Positions 41,850 through 52,422 of a stretch of 64,000 nucleotides of DNA are shown here, piece by piece (positions within the stretch are counted from its first letter, which is position 1; each line of letters starts with the position of its first letter). The notes below the pieces were generated by a model, which worked only from the letters and a program-made list of their open reading frames with translations, had not been told where the DNA came from and made no database searches. The translations under genes were made by a program, and so were the position numbers. The stretch is from assembly GCA_031763025.1 (NCBI GenBank), contig JASSKH010000006.1:9917691-9981690 (forward strand). Direction: 5' to 3'. Origin of the DNA: Macrocystis pyrifera (lineage: Eukaryota > Sar > Phaeophyceae > Laminariales > Laminariaceae).

Positions 41850-44223
41850 CGCGCCGTATTTCTTTCATACGAAACGTGGGATGCCAACAGAACCCGTACG
41901 CTCTCGAACACATGTACATGGCAGGATCGAAACAGTGGCCGTCGGAGTCGCGGCAGGGCGAACTGCACCAGCCACGAGTAGTCAAGCACACGTTCGATCC
42001 GGTCGAGTCGCGGACAGGTAGCGGGTCAGCACGCTCGCGGCTTCCTGATGGGGAGTCGCTTCGTCGACCGCAGACCGAACGCATGGTGCGGACCTGGCAT
42101 ACAGAAAAAGCCAACCTTGGTAAGGAAAACCTCAATGCACGCGCCAAGCAGGGATTGCTGTACAAGCTTGCCGACATTTGCACGGACCTGATGAGACACT
42201 ACCGCGGCGTTGTGGGCGACGTGGCCAGGGCGCTGGGAGGGTCTCTCATAGCACCACCGGTAGACACCACGCAAATGCAGCGGTATTTTGGTGAAACAAA
42301 AGGTTTTGGTGCCATTGATAAACTGATCACGATAGTTACCAGAGAGGTCCCGGTGCAGGCGGCACCCCACAGGCGGGATCTGGAGCGCGCCCTACAGTAC
42401 GCTAATCACCGCAGCGTCGCCGGGCACATGTCAGTGATCTGTGACAAGCTTTGTGAAGACGTAAGACGCCAAAAATGCCTCGTGATAAAGAAAGCAGCCG
42501 CCCATGAAATCCCAAACCTACGCGTGTCACCGCTGGGAGCAGTCGTCGCACACAAGGTTCGGATAATTAACGAGTTCTCCTTCGAGACGCAGAATAGCAA
42601 GAGGAGGGGAGGATTGAATGCAGACACCGACTCGGACAGCGTGCCTCCGTGCCTGTGCGCAGAGGCCCTTCCAAAATCCCTCGCGGAACTAGTCAGCCTA
42701 CGAAAGAAATTCCCGACCAAGCGTATTCTGATGAGCAAGGCTGACGTGTCTGATGCCTTTCGCAACGTCAGAATAGACCCCGACGAGGCTCACAATTTCT
42801 GCTACACGGTAGGGGAATTAGTGATCATCGATTTCCGTTTGACGTTCGGTTGGTCAGGGTCCCCCGGCTTTTGGGGCGTTATGTCGGCAGCCGCCGAACA
42901 CGCTCACTGTAACACCACGGCGGCGTCGGCCCAGATACTGCAAGAAGGGACAGAAATGATGGCTCACGTGAAGGTGGTAGACCGTTGGGAAGAAGGAAAC
43001 CCAACGACCGTACCCGCAGACACAAGAATTCGTGAGAACCGCGGGGGGGGGGGAGTCGGACCCCTTCTTCGTTACCGTATACGTGGACGACTACTTGCTA
43101 ATAAAAGTGCAGCATTCTGACGTGGACTCGTCCGCGTTAGTCGCCTCAGCCTCTCTAGCCTCCGATCACGTACGCTTGTTCGGACCGGGCGAGGCAGGCG
43201 CCACGCCGATCCCTGCACCCAAAAAGAGCACAGATTGGGACTCCAAGTTTGATGCCCTGGGTTTCTCCATAAACTCGCACACCATGAGAATCTCCTTGAC
43301 ACGTGAAAAAACAGAAGCGATCAGAAGCCTTTTGGACGATCACTGGCCTACGTACCGACGACACGCCAAAGCAAGGGACGTCCTCAGTATGGCAGGGAAG
43401 CAAGCTCTGGAACCTGACATACGTAGTACGCGCCGGCAGGTATTTGGTGTGGAGACTGCTGAGGCTCACGGGGTTGCATGATGAGCGAAACCCCAGGAAT
43501 CAGCACCGTGTGGGACTAGGCAGAGAGTTCCACGCCGACCTACTCTTTTGGAAGTGGGCGATAAAACGCAAGCTTCTGCAAGTAGGGGAGGCAATTAGTG
43601 CGCCCTGCTACATCGCGCTCAAACGACCGGCCAAACGGCACTATCTATCCGATGAAATTTTCCCAGCGGTCGGTGGGTACTGCGTCGAAAATAAGTTTTT
43701 TGGAGATACGATCTACTACCCGCACTAACGGCGGAACTGAAACGAAAGGCCGAACTTCGTGAAACGTGTACCATCACGATCAACTTGCTAGAGTTACTGG
43801 GGATGGTAGTGACAGCGTGGGTGATGCTCGAATTGGCAGAGTGTCGGTAGGAGATCCGATCGCGATGCGGGGCGACAACGTGGCCGCCATCACATGGGTT
43901 AATAAGTGCGGCGGGGCGAAAGACAGGAGGGCGTGTATACTTATGAGAATGCTCGGCAGCCTCGAAATCAAGGGCGGAGGGAGCCACGCGGTCAAGCATA
44001 TACCTGGCGTGCAAAACACTGTAGCGGACGGCATATCGCGCTGGCACCGGGCCGAGCTGGCAGAAAAAGTTAGGGAAGCGACGGGTAGTAACGACCTGAT
44101 GGAGCAGGATATCGGCCACCAGGGGTCAAGGATTTTTGACGTTGAACTGGGAACCAAAAACGTTTCTAGCCAGCATGACGATCGGTTGTGGAAAATCATG
44201 GTCAAAGAACAGGACTCGGTTTG
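41850..44223 (+). pseudogene. reverse transcriptase-RNase H of YR element 1
   Basis: Frame 41876-43120: N-terminal region, then RT motifs including HKVRIINEFSF, MSKADVSDAFRNV (motif A, catalytic Asp) and FGWSGSPGFWGV (motif B). A length change in the poly-G tract at 43043-43055 moves the frame to 43032-43481, which carries YVDDYLL (motif C, both Asp kept). After another shift (43303-43728) LGREFHADLLFWKW and GGYCVENKFF lead into RNase H (43766-44223) with GDNVAAITWVNKC and HIPGVQNTVADGISRW. The product would copy element RNA and remove it from hybrids. At least three frameshifts separate it. Confidence 0.85.
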
Positions 44224-44281
44224 ATTTTGTGTGTACGGCACCCTGCGGAGACCATACTGCAATCTTCCCACCCCTCGTTCC

Positions 44282-44829
44282 TCCCCTATTATATATATAT
44301 TATATGGGTTGGGTTGGCGTCGGTTGGCAACGACACTGTAAAACATGCCGCTCACTACGTGAGCTAGACATCCAAGGTATCGTTTTTTTTTTTTTTTTGG
44401 CGGTCGCCCACAGCTGGTCGTCGAGTTAGATCATTTGTGCGAAGTAAATAACCTTTACTCTGCACAAGGGAATTGATCGTATCGCGTAGTGTTTAAGGTA
44501 AGGCACCCAAGAGGCAGTTACATAGTACTCCCATTGCTGTCTCTGGAGGTGGCTACACCGGAAATTAAACTAACTCATTGAAGCTGTCATCCATATGCAA
44601 GTCCGCCTCACAAGCGGTTCTTACTGTAGTAGGATGCAGCTCACCCTTCATGCGACTCGCCGGACACCTTACGGCGCTTCGCGCTTGGTGCAAGCAATGT
44701 CTGCCTGGTCGGAAAAAACCCGACATGCTCCGTCCCGGCATTGTAGGAATGCGAGGGTTTATGGTCATACGACTACGGCCATGCATGAGATCGATTACAT
44801 CTCTCTTATCGAGTACACCCCCCCCCCCC
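44282..44829. mobile_element. unclassified insertion between RNase H and recombinase
   Basis: Element 2 has only about 60-90 bp between these genes; element 1 has over 600. An 11-bp direct repeat CCCCTCGTTCC (44271-44281 and 44830-44840) brackets the extra 548 bp. The insert contains a 17-T run (44382-44398), ends in a C run, and has no coding signal. The C runs make the duplication boundaries uncertain. Confidence 0.5.
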
Positions 44830-44864
44830 CCCCTCGTTCCCCCCGTTCACTCTACGTTTAACCG

Positions 44865-45960
44865 GTGGCGCCCACAGGAACAGGGCAAAGAAAGATGGAG
44901 GATAAGAAGGAGGTGGCGCGTCTGGTGGAGACGCTAGTGCTCGGGTCGGTGGGAGAAAGTACCCAGAAGAATTACCTCAGTAAGTGGAAGGTCTGGGTCG
45001 CGGAAAGGGCGGCGAAGGGCAAGCAGCCCTGGCTGCAACGTAATTCCGACAACCCTAACCTGGTGCTCTCGGAGTTGATGGAGTTCAAGGGGAGTCGGTG
45101 TTACGTGCACAACAACCAGCAGTCCACCGTGAGGGGGTATCTTGCCGCTATCAAGTTCTTCCATAAGATGTATGCAGGGTGGGAACTCCCCACCTCGCAC
45201 TGCATGATTGTTGCCGTGGGGAAAGGGATTGACCGTGCGCACGGTGCCGGGCAAAAATCCGCGTAGGTTAGGTTGCCACTGACCTGGTCCATTTTAGCCC
45301 ATGGTAAGCAAATAGTCACAAGTATGACAGACGGGGGGAAGGTCATGTGGTTGAGTCTTGCGTTGTGGTTTTTCCTGCTGTGTCGCGCGTCGGAGTTGTG
45401 GGCTTACGCGAACGGAAAAGTGCCTCCCGAGTTCTGTTTGACGCGAAACTGTCTCACTTTCTTTCGAGAGGGAGTCCAGGTCGCGACGGAAAACAGATCG
45501 ATCGCGGACTCGGTACAGGTGCGGTTCGTGGCGTCGAAGCCTGACCAGAAGAGGGCTGGGTGCACGATTACTCGAACGCGTGTAGCAAAAGCGGGCGATC
45601 CCGGCGGGGGTCCAGTGGGCGCTTTCGAGGTGCTGCTGGACCTCCTCGCCGTTCACTCGCTGCTTCCGGAAGGGTCACCCTTGATGGTTTGGGGTACGCC
45701 AGACGGGTGGAAGCCGTTTACGCGGACGGATGCTGTAGCAGCGTTGAGATTCATGATCGGGAGTAGCGGGAGAGACCCGGCGCAGTACGCGCTACACTCG
45801 GGAAGAATCGGGGGTGCAACCCCAGTTGGCTGCGCAAGGGGTGCCAGAGCTGCAAATTCAGCGCGCAGGCAGATGGAAGTCGCGATCGTTCATGACGCAC
45901 GTGCGGGAGGCGGGGGAAGGGGCAGAATCTGTCTCCGTCGCACTCGCGCAATCGGGGTAG
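44865..45960 (+). pseudogene. tyrosine recombinase of YR element 1
   Basis: The N-terminal core-binding region reads EVARLVETLVLGSVGESTQK...WKVWVAERAAKGK...STVRGYLAAIKFFHKMYAGW. A single in-frame TAG (45264-45266) separates it from the catalytic part (LPLTWSILAHGKQ...FLLCRASELWAY...ALHSGRIGGAT). The LHSGR segment holds the H-x-x-R pair of tyrosine recombinases. A frameshift near 45828 is needed to read on through QRAGRWKSRSFMTHVREA. At the position of the nucleophile, element 2 has Tyr (FMTYVR) but this copy has His (CAC 45898-45900). The enzyme would integrate the circular DNA; this copy is inactive three times over. Confidence 0.85.
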
Positions 45961-46030
45961 ATCGGATAACGGGCTAGGGTACGAGTAGCCGTGGACATAT
46001 AATCAATGATCAGGCTGGCGTTATGGTGTG

Positions 46031-46260
46031 AGATGTTACTTAGCCCCGCAGGGAAAGAGGCGGGGCATAAGCTGCGGGCTAGCCGATCTCATTAATCTTC
46101 GTGGGGTTTTCGTAGTGGGTAAAATTAACAGGGACCCCACGACGGGTCCAGGGGTTTGGTGGCGGGTTTGCCACACCACTGGCAGGCCTTTTAGCACGTC
46201 GGCGAACGTGCCTTGCCTGCAGTAGAAAACAAACTAATCCGAGATTTCTTGAGCTATAAC
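46031..46260 (+). repeat. B1 repeat of YR element 1
   Basis: From AGATGTTACTTAGCCCCGCA to TTGAGCTATAAC; matches B2. Contains the self-complementary AGCCCCGC...GCGGGGC near its start. Confidence 0.9.
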
Positions 46261-46263
46261 AAA

Positions 46264-46523
46264 ATGTAGGTTTCCGTAGGAAACTGGCGTTTGTGAGGCG
46301 GGTTGAATTCGAGCCACGAAATAGTTTGAATTGGGCCGACGTTCAAGGGTGCGACGCACTCGTCCAGTCTCCAGTCGGCGTAAGACAGCGGAGGCAACGA
46401 GCTACGAGCACGTCGGAGCGGACGAAGGAGAGAGCTGACTCATTCTGTCGCTGGTGGTAGTATCGTAGTATCACAACCTTCGCGTCGTAGAAGACAACGA
46501 GACCAACTGGATCGATCGACTTT
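46264..46523 (+). repeat. A2 repeat of YR element 1
   Basis: ATGTAGGTTTCCGTAGGAAA to GATCGATCGACTTT, a direct repeat of A1. Follows B1 after only AAA, the junction expected from a circular intermediate. Confidence 0.9.
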
Positions 46524-46527
46524 GAAA

Positions 46528-46760
46528 AGATGCTACTTAGCCCCGCAAGGGAAGACGCGGGGCATAAGTTGCGGGTTAGCCGGTCTCATTAATCTTCTTT
46601 GGGTTTTCGTAGTGGGTAAAATTAACAGGGACCCCATGACGGGTCCAGGGGTTTGGCGGCGGGTTTGCCATTCCACTGGGAGGCCTTTTTGGCACGTCGG
46701 CGAACGTGCCTTGCCTGCAGTAGAAAACAAAACTAATCCGAGAATTCTTGAGCTATAACG
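46528..46760 (+). repeat. B2 repeat of YR element 1
   Basis: AGATGCTACTTAGCCCCGCA to TTGAGCTATAAC, a direct repeat of B1 and the right end of the element. Confidence 0.9.
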
Positions 46761-46888
46761 AATCAAACATTTTTTCCGTTTTTTTTTCCCACAGCGGCGG
46801 TACGAGGATATTTTCGGCTGTTTTTTAAGAGCAATATTTTTGAAAGAAAACTTTTGGACTTCGCGTTTCCATTGGCATAGGTCTAAAA

Positions 46889-47584
46889 GCCTATGCGGTT
46901 CGATTTCGAGTTTCAGATTTGTATTTTCCGTTCTCGAAACTGAATGACCCTCCTTATGCAGTCCGAATATGTAAGGCCCGACCGGAATTTTTTCGATTTG
47001 AGAAACTGATGACCCAACTCGTCGAATTTTGGCCCAAAATCCGCCGACTTGGGTCATCGAATTTTCCAATTGAAAAATGGCATGCTATCTAAATTCAAGA
47101 TGTTATCCACGACAGCAAACAGCAGCAGAACGATCGATGAGTTGGATGGTGACACAGCTGTATAGCGACGTTGCTTCGCGCCCGACGCGCGGTCGGCGGG
47201 CGGCGCGTCCCTCCGTGGCCAGACTGCAGTCGGTTGGCGCGGGCTCGGGCGTAGAGACCAAGACAAGCGCACTCAGCACGCACCTGTCCGTGGATACGTA
47301 CTGACTGGTAGCCTGCACTGCTGTAGTACAGCAGCAGCAGTAAGAAAAAAATCGAACACAAATACCAAAGGCAGGTTGACTCTAGCGCACCCAGCGCGTC
47401 TCTTCGCGGCGCCAAACCACAATAGCAGCAGTTTGTTGGTCTCGGCGTTTGGTCGAATCTCTGCATGCACAATAAATATGATTTTTCCGCGTAGAAAGAC
47501 TGTTTCGTTTTGCCAAATTCACATCTGAAAATGCGATCGGGTCAAAATCTGAAGCTCAAAAATCGAACCGCATAGGAAACGGCC
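46889..47584. mobile_element. non-autonomous TIR DNA element, copy 2
   Basis: Same family as 4629-5414: left end TATGCGGTTCGATTTCGAG, right end CTCAAAAATCGAACCGCATA. Flanked by TAAAA on both sides (46884-46888 and 47585-47589), a possible 5-bp duplication. The left tip (GGC-GTTTCC) is shorter than in copy 1. Confidence 0.7.
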
Positions 47585-47599
47585 TAAAAGTCTGTAAAG

Positions 47600-47780
47600 T
47601 ATTGTCATCTCTTCGACCCTGGTAGCATCCAGGGAAGTCACCGACCAGTAGTCAATCGCGAGGGAAAAATATTGGAAAACGCGCGAACGGTTGTCACTAC
47701 ATCACGCATGTTGCAAAGTCGAGTATCGATCGGTCGGTTGAACTCGCAGCTGACATGCATTTTTTTTCGTTTTTTTTAAA
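47600..47780 (-). repeat. dispersed AT-rich repeat
   Basis: Shares TTGCAAAGTCGAGTATC, GTTGAACTCGCAGCTGACAT and GGTAGCATCCAGGGAAGTC with 48200-48400. Confidence 0.5.
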
Positions 47781-48066
47781 AATATGCACGAACAACAAGC
47801 ACAACCTTCCAGCAACGCAAGACGTGAGCGCATTCTCGCAATTTGAAACAGAGATGCTCTCCGCATCGATGGCGCCTGTTGTATCAACCTGCCTCGTAGG
47901 TATGCTCCGTTCACGTGAGCCGAGCAGATGCAACGCTTGCGCAAACGAATATACAGACGGCAAACAGCAGCACAGGGGGCATTTTGTTGTCTTGTTTTTT
48001 TAGGCTGTGTGTGCGGTTCAGATTGTGAGTTCGACCCGATCGCAATTTCACAGCAGCAGTGCAGTT

Positions 48067-49039
48067 AGGGCCGGTCCTAAGGGCCCGCATTAACGAGAAA
48101 GTTTTTTTTAATGATGTTCCGCAAATATTTTTTTCGTTCGATTCGGTTTGTATCTGATTGGTCGAATAGTGGATCACCAAGCAGGCGTTTTAAATAACGT
48201 TGACCCGGGCAGCATCCAGGGGAGTCGCTGGCCTATATATTTGACAAGGAGTTACGTATATAATACGCGCGTTCGGTTTATCACAATACTTGTAAAATTC
48301 GGTAAAAATGGAATATGGATGAGACGTATTACGCAGCTTGCAAAGTTGAGTATCAACTATCTAATCAGTCGAACTCACAGCTGACGTATTTCAAAATTTA
48401 TAAAAAAATATAAAGACGAAAACATCAGATTCGACAAGAAGCAAGTAAGTCTTTCGGGACTTGTTTTGCTCAAAATGATGCGATTCGAATGAGAGTTCGT
48501 AGCGACAAGAGGTGTGCATGCTGGAAGAACGCAATGCTTTCGCGTGGCTGAGAGAGAAGCGCCAGAGTCCACGATGGATATCCATCGCGGACAGCACAGC
48601 GTGGATCCTACGGATACAAACACAAGGCAACAACAACAGCGGCAGCATCGTCTGCAGATACTACTATAGGGCAGCAAGGCCTCCTGTCGGTGCTGCCAGT
48701 TGAACGCCGACAGCAGCAGCATCCTACTTTGCTGCCGCAGTACCAGCAGCAGCAGCAGCTAGGCGGCTGCCGCAGCAGCATCAACACCACCAACAACAGC
48801 AGCAGCAACAGCAGCATCGGCGACTCGTAGCAGCTTGCACTCTCCCTCCCCAACCGCGTGGTGGGTTTCCCCACCTTGCTCGCGTTAGAGACCCTTTGTC
48901 GGCATCGTAGGCCCTGCCCGTGATTCCCGACAAAACCCAAAGTCACAATTTCCACGAAATTCTATTGAGATCAAATCAAATTCATTTTTTCCGCTTCGAT
49001 TATATCATCAAAAAGATTTCTCGTTAAGACGGCCCCTAA
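48067..49039. mobile_element. TIR-bounded non-autonomous DNA element
   Basis: The left end TAGGGCCGGTCC...TTAACGAGAAA is mirrored on the right by TTTCTCGTTAAGACGGCCCCTA. Both ends are flanked by TA. The interior contains a reversed copy of the repeat at 3426-3700 (48140-48415) and a CAG-rich stretch (48700-48830). Ends and TA are compatible with a mariner- or Harbinger-type element; not resolved. No transposase. Confidence 0.6.
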
Positions 49040-49339
49040 CCAGGACAAAAGCAACGAAACAAAAAATACACGAGCAGACTCTAGCTTTTTCGTAAAAAAC
49101 AGCAGGTTGAGTTCTAAAAAGGGCTTCTCTTAACGGCGAACGATACATTTCGTATTTCGAAATAAAATTTTAATTTCAATGAATTTCAGTTTGAGTTCGC
49201 GTAAACTACGTCTTCTGTGTCTTGTCGGGAGCGACGGTGTGGGGGCGTACTGTACATAGAAATTGTGTATAACGCGTGCAAGGTAGGGAAACCCTCGCAT
49301 GATGTCTAAAAAGAAGAAGACGAGCAACGACAGGGAGGC

Positions 49340-50110
49340 ATAGGCGAACCATGGCACGAAGAGACGGGAGACGAGATGCGTCCTCCTCTGCGAAGGGTCG
49401 TCACCCCGGGGGAAGAAGGTCGTCATCCGAGGGAAGAAGGTCGTCATCCGAGGGAAGTCATCCAACGGGGGAGGAGGGTCGGCGAACGGGGGAGGAGTCA
49501 TGACCGAGGCCGCAGGCGGGAGTAGCAGCAGCGCGGCGAGAAGCGCAAGGACAAGTCTCACTAGGACGAAGCGAGGAAGAACAAGTACCAAGCGGAGTTG
49601 AACGGGAGGAAGGAGAGAAAACACGCGCTGATGAAGTCGTTGGATGCAGTGAACAAGCTGGAGAAGGAAGCGTGTGCGAAGTCGTTGGAGACGGCTTCAA
49701 TGAACCACGAAGAAACTCGAATGGAATTGGAGAGCGGCAGGATGACCCGGGACAGGGAAGAGGCTGCGGAGATGGAACGTCTGATGAACGACGTGACCAG
49801 GCTTTCTAGGAATCTACCGCGTTTCGGGCCTGAAGAATAGGCGTGCGCGAGGCAAACCTGCAAGGAGTTGATTGAGGAGGCTGAAGGAGGCTCGCCTGAA
49901 GAAGAAGGCGAGGAAGGCGAAAGACTAGGCAAGCGATTCAATTTGTCGATGTGACATGCTTGTTTCTTCGATAGGCTCTTTGCCCCGGTCCGCATGTTCC
50001 TCTCTTCTCGTTTTTGTTTGGTTTGAGTTTTGAGGGTGGGGAACGCGCACTTCGCACACTTGTCGAGTTCACATCCCTGCCTGGGCGATAGCGGGTTTCC
50101 CCGGTACTTT
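49340..50110 (+). pseudogene. coiled-coil protein gene, broken copy B
   Basis: The frame around 49570-49840 encodes a long charged helix (EKEACAKSLETASMNHEE, then REEAAEMERLMNDVTRL) with heptad-like spacing. It is nearly the same as copy A on the opposite strand. A TAG after EKRKDKSH and a frameshift upstream break its N-terminal side, and GAATAG (PEE stop, 49838-49840) breaks the C-terminal side, although QAIQFVDVTCLFLR is still readable near 49930-49975. Similarity to A continues about 130 bp past the stop. Family unknown to me. Confidence 0.6.
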
Positions 50111-50639
50111 ATAACCTTATTTTTTTGGAGGGGGGGGCGGTGGGCGGGGGGGGGGGGGGGAGCAGGGGGTTTTGTACTCGTTTTTCCACTTTTTTTCAGA
50201 TAGGTTTTCGGGGGGAGGGGGTAAGCTCTCGTCCTGGTGTCGTGAAAAATAGATCCGCTGAGTGGGCGGTTATCTTTCAATGTTCGTCTCTGTTTCGTTT
50301 TGTTCTGCTCGCTGGGGGAGTCCGGCGGAGCGGGGGGTGGGCAACAAAAAGCGTTCGTGCTGATGCAACATAGCATTGTGCCTGTTCGATGCAGGGCGTG
50401 TCTGCTATTTTCGCCTTTGTTATCCTCTTTTTTTTGTTTTGTTTTGGGGGCGGGGGGGGGGGGGGGGCAAGCTCTTGTCCTGGTGTCGTGAAAATGCTGT
50501 CTGTTCATGCGACGGTTTGCCTTGTGTGCTCGTCTTGTTTATTTGTCATTTCTTCCAGGGGTTCGGCGGAGTGCGTGGGGGGGGGGCGGGGCGACAAAAG
50601 GGGGGATGGACATACCTTTCGTGCCTCCAACAAAGTGTA
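50111..50639. repeat. G-rich spacer with tandem duplication
   Basis: Two related units: AAGCTCT(C/T)GTCCTGGTGTCG at about 50222 and 50467, and TCCGGCGGAGCGGGGGGTGG / TTCGGCGGAGTGCGTGGGGG at about 50320 and 50562. G runs up to 17 long lie on the plus strand at 50140-50160 and 50448-50467. Sits between the two inverted gene copies. Confidence 0.7.
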
Positions 50640-51330
50640 AGGTTTTGAAGGGACCAGGGAAACCGCCTATCGCCCAGGCAGGGATGCGAATTTGACCAGT
50701 ATGCGTTCCTCACCCTCAAAGCGCAAACCAAACAAGAACGAGAAGAGAGGAACGTGCGGACCGAGGCAAAGAGCCTATCGAAGAACCAAGCATGTCACGT
50801 CGACAAATTGAATCGCTTGCCTACTATAGTATTTCGCCTTCCTTGCCTTCTTCTTCAAGCGAGACTCCTTCAGCTTCTCTTTTGCCCCCTCGAGCAACTC
50901 CTCGCAGGTTTGCCTCACGCACGCCTTTTCGTCGGGGCCGAAACGCCGTAGATTGCTGGAAAGCCTGGTCACGTCGTTCATCAGACGTTCCATCTCTGCA
51001 GCCTCTTCCCTGTCCCGGGTCATCCTGGCGTTCTCCAATTTATTCCGGGCTTCTTCGTGGTTCATCGAAGCCGTCTCCAACGACTTCGCACACGCTTCCT
51101 TTTCCAGCTTATTCACTTCGTCCAGCAACTCCATAAGCGCGCGTCTTCTCTCTTTCCTCTCGTTCAACTCCTCTTCGAAATTCTTCTTCCTCGCTTCGTG
51201 AGACTTGCCCTTGCGCTTCCTTGTCGCGCTACTGCTAGACCCGCCTGCGCCCTCAGTCTTGACTCCTCCCCCGGATGACGACCTTCCTCCCTCGGATAAC
51301 GACCGTCCTCCCCCGGATGAGGACCCTCCT
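50640..51330 (-). pseudogene. coiled-coil protein gene, copy A (3' part)
   Basis: Minus frame 51167-50775 (130 codons): a lysine/glutamate-rich helix with EKEACAKSLETASMNHEE, REEAAEMERLMNDVTRLSSN, then RFGPDEKACVRQTCEELLEG and an end in QAIQFVDVTCLVLR. Upstream in the same frame are GGGVKTEGAGGSSSS and SHEARKKNFEEEL, so the coding region extends beyond the first Met. It is the better-preserved of the two copies. The composition suggests a coiled-coil, perhaps DNA-associated, protein; no function can be assigned. Confidence 0.6.
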
Positions 51331-51954
51331 TACCCGGGTGGCGACGGTTCTTCCGCAGGTGGCGACGCTCCTTCCGCGGGTCGTGATGGCGGGCCCGTGC
51401 GACGCGGCCACACCGTCGGTCGCGTGCCGGTGTTGCCAGCTTTCAGCCCCATCCACGCCGTCGGGAATGATGGCATCAGCAATGCCGCTGTCGTCTTCCC
51501 TCAGCGACATGACGCCCTCGTAGATCATGGTAGCAAGCCTACCTGCGCAGATGTTCCACGAGTGTTTAGCGTCAGCCCTTGCCGTGCCGTCGCAGCCATC
51601 GCCTGAGGTCAACATGTCCACGCTGTCACCACCGCTTTGGTTCTCGTTTGCTTGCTTGACCTGGGGGAGGGGTTGTAAAGACAGTAGGGATGGCGGGGGG
51701 CAGGGGGTGGGGGGGGTGGGTGGGGGGAGGGCGGGGGGGGGGAGTGCTGGGGGGTTAGGGCAGGGGGCGAGGGGGGGGCGGGGCGCACAATGTTGGGGGT
51801 GCAGGTGGGGGGGGGGGGGGGGGGGGGGGGGTTGGCGAGGGTAACAACATGTTATTCCGGAAGCGCTAAAAGGCGGTTTGTCAATATTGAGGGGAGAACG
51901 CAGGGAAAATGAGGAGGAAACAAATAACACAACGTCAAACACGACTTGCAACAA
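51253..51954 (-). pseudogene. upstream segment of copy A, with poly-proline artefact
   Basis: 233 codons. The middle (VKQANENQSGGDSVDMLTS ... AKHSWNICAGRLATMIYEG) looks like real protein, and the end is a run of RG(R/K)xVVIRGR repeats in a different frame from the coiled-coil part. The proline-rich part (about residues 40-95) is the complement of the G-rich simple repeat at 51660-51840, probably an expansion or an intron. A frameshift or intron near 51250-51330 is needed to join the coiled-coil segment. Confidence 0.45.
51660..51840 (+). repeat. G-rich simple repeat
   Basis: Almost only G with scattered T, A and C, ending in a run of about 22 G (51808-51830). Such DNA can form G-quadruplexes and is prone to length change. 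Confidence 0.9.
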
Positions 51955-52005
51955 GAAACGATAAACTTGTACTAGTGGGCAAGAAACGATGTAGCGTCGC
52001 TGGGT

Positions 52006-52365
52006 TCAGACAGAACGCAATCTGTCACAATCGCAGACGAGCCGGAACGCCCTCGTGCCGCAGCTAATAAAAACCAAAACACCCACCGTGTGCGTCGCCT
52101 TGATCTCTTTCGGCGCCACAAAAAAATTCTTCCGCATCTCCTCCAACTTCGGGTTCCCATCGCCGTCGAGAGGAAGCTCGTCGCGCAAGGTCCTCGCAGT
52201 AGCAACGGGGTCCAAGTCTTGCAGTACCAGCAGCAGACTCGGGGGCGCACTCGTGGCATCCATGTGGTGATCAGGTAGCGAGATTCCGTTGCCTTTGGAA
52301 TCCTTATGTTCCGGGTCGACCATTGCATTGACAAGCTCGATGATGAACTCGTGATTGACGCCCAT
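52006..52365 (-). CDS. hypothetical coding segment, 119 codons
   Basis: Reads MGVNHEFIIELVNAMVDPEH ... LLLVLQDLDPVATARTLRDE ... KNFFVAPKEIKATHTVGVLV, with good protein composition and no low complexity. It lies 50 bp upstream (in the direction of transcription) of the preceding segment, so both may be exons of one gene. Not recognised. Confidence 0.45.
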   Translation of the reverse strand: MGVNHEFIIELVNAMVDPEHKDSKGNGISLPDHHMDATSAPPSLLLVLQDLDPVATARTLRDELPLDGDGNPKLEEMRKNFFVAPKEIKATHTVGVLVFISCGTRAFRLVCDCDRLRSV

Positions 52366-52422
52366 GGCCTTCCGGTCCTGCTCCTGGCGATCAGGGGCGT
52401 TCAGGGATCTGACTTACAGGTT

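Larger units (their letters stand above)
38067..46761 (+). mobile_element. tyrosine-recombinase retrotransposon with split direct repeats, element 1
   Basis: Order: A1 (38067-38326), gag, repeat-filled spacer, RT/RNase H, tyrosine recombinase, B1 (46031-46260), A2 (46264-46523), B2 (46528-46760). The A1...B1-A2-B2 arrangement is diagnostic of PAT/Ngaro-like members of the DIRS order, which integrate a circular intermediate by tyrosine recombinase instead of integrase and leave no target duplication. I see no methyltransferase domain and no protease. Every coding region has frameshifts or stops, so the copy is dead, but all parts are present. The A run before A1 is followed directly by ATGTAGG; B2 ends CTATAAC. 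Confidence 0.9.

Noticed and set aside
43043..43055. Programmed ribosomal frameshift at the G run in RT of YR element 1
   Set aside because: The corresponding parts of element 2 (61255-61587 and 61678-62253) are in one frame without a G run, so the shift in element 1 is most simply a tract-length mutation.
44740..44790. 5S rRNA-like start (GACTACGGCCATGCATGAG)
   Set aside because: Only about a dozen bases resemble a 5S 5' end; no internal control region or 3' half follows.
45264..45266. Programmed UAG readthrough in the recombinase
   Set aside because: Element 2 has no stop at the corresponding position; it is a private nonsense mutation.
51700..51840. Poly-proline domain on the minus strand as a real protein feature
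   Set aside because: It is the complement of a G-rich simple repeat and absent from the other gene copy as far as can be read.
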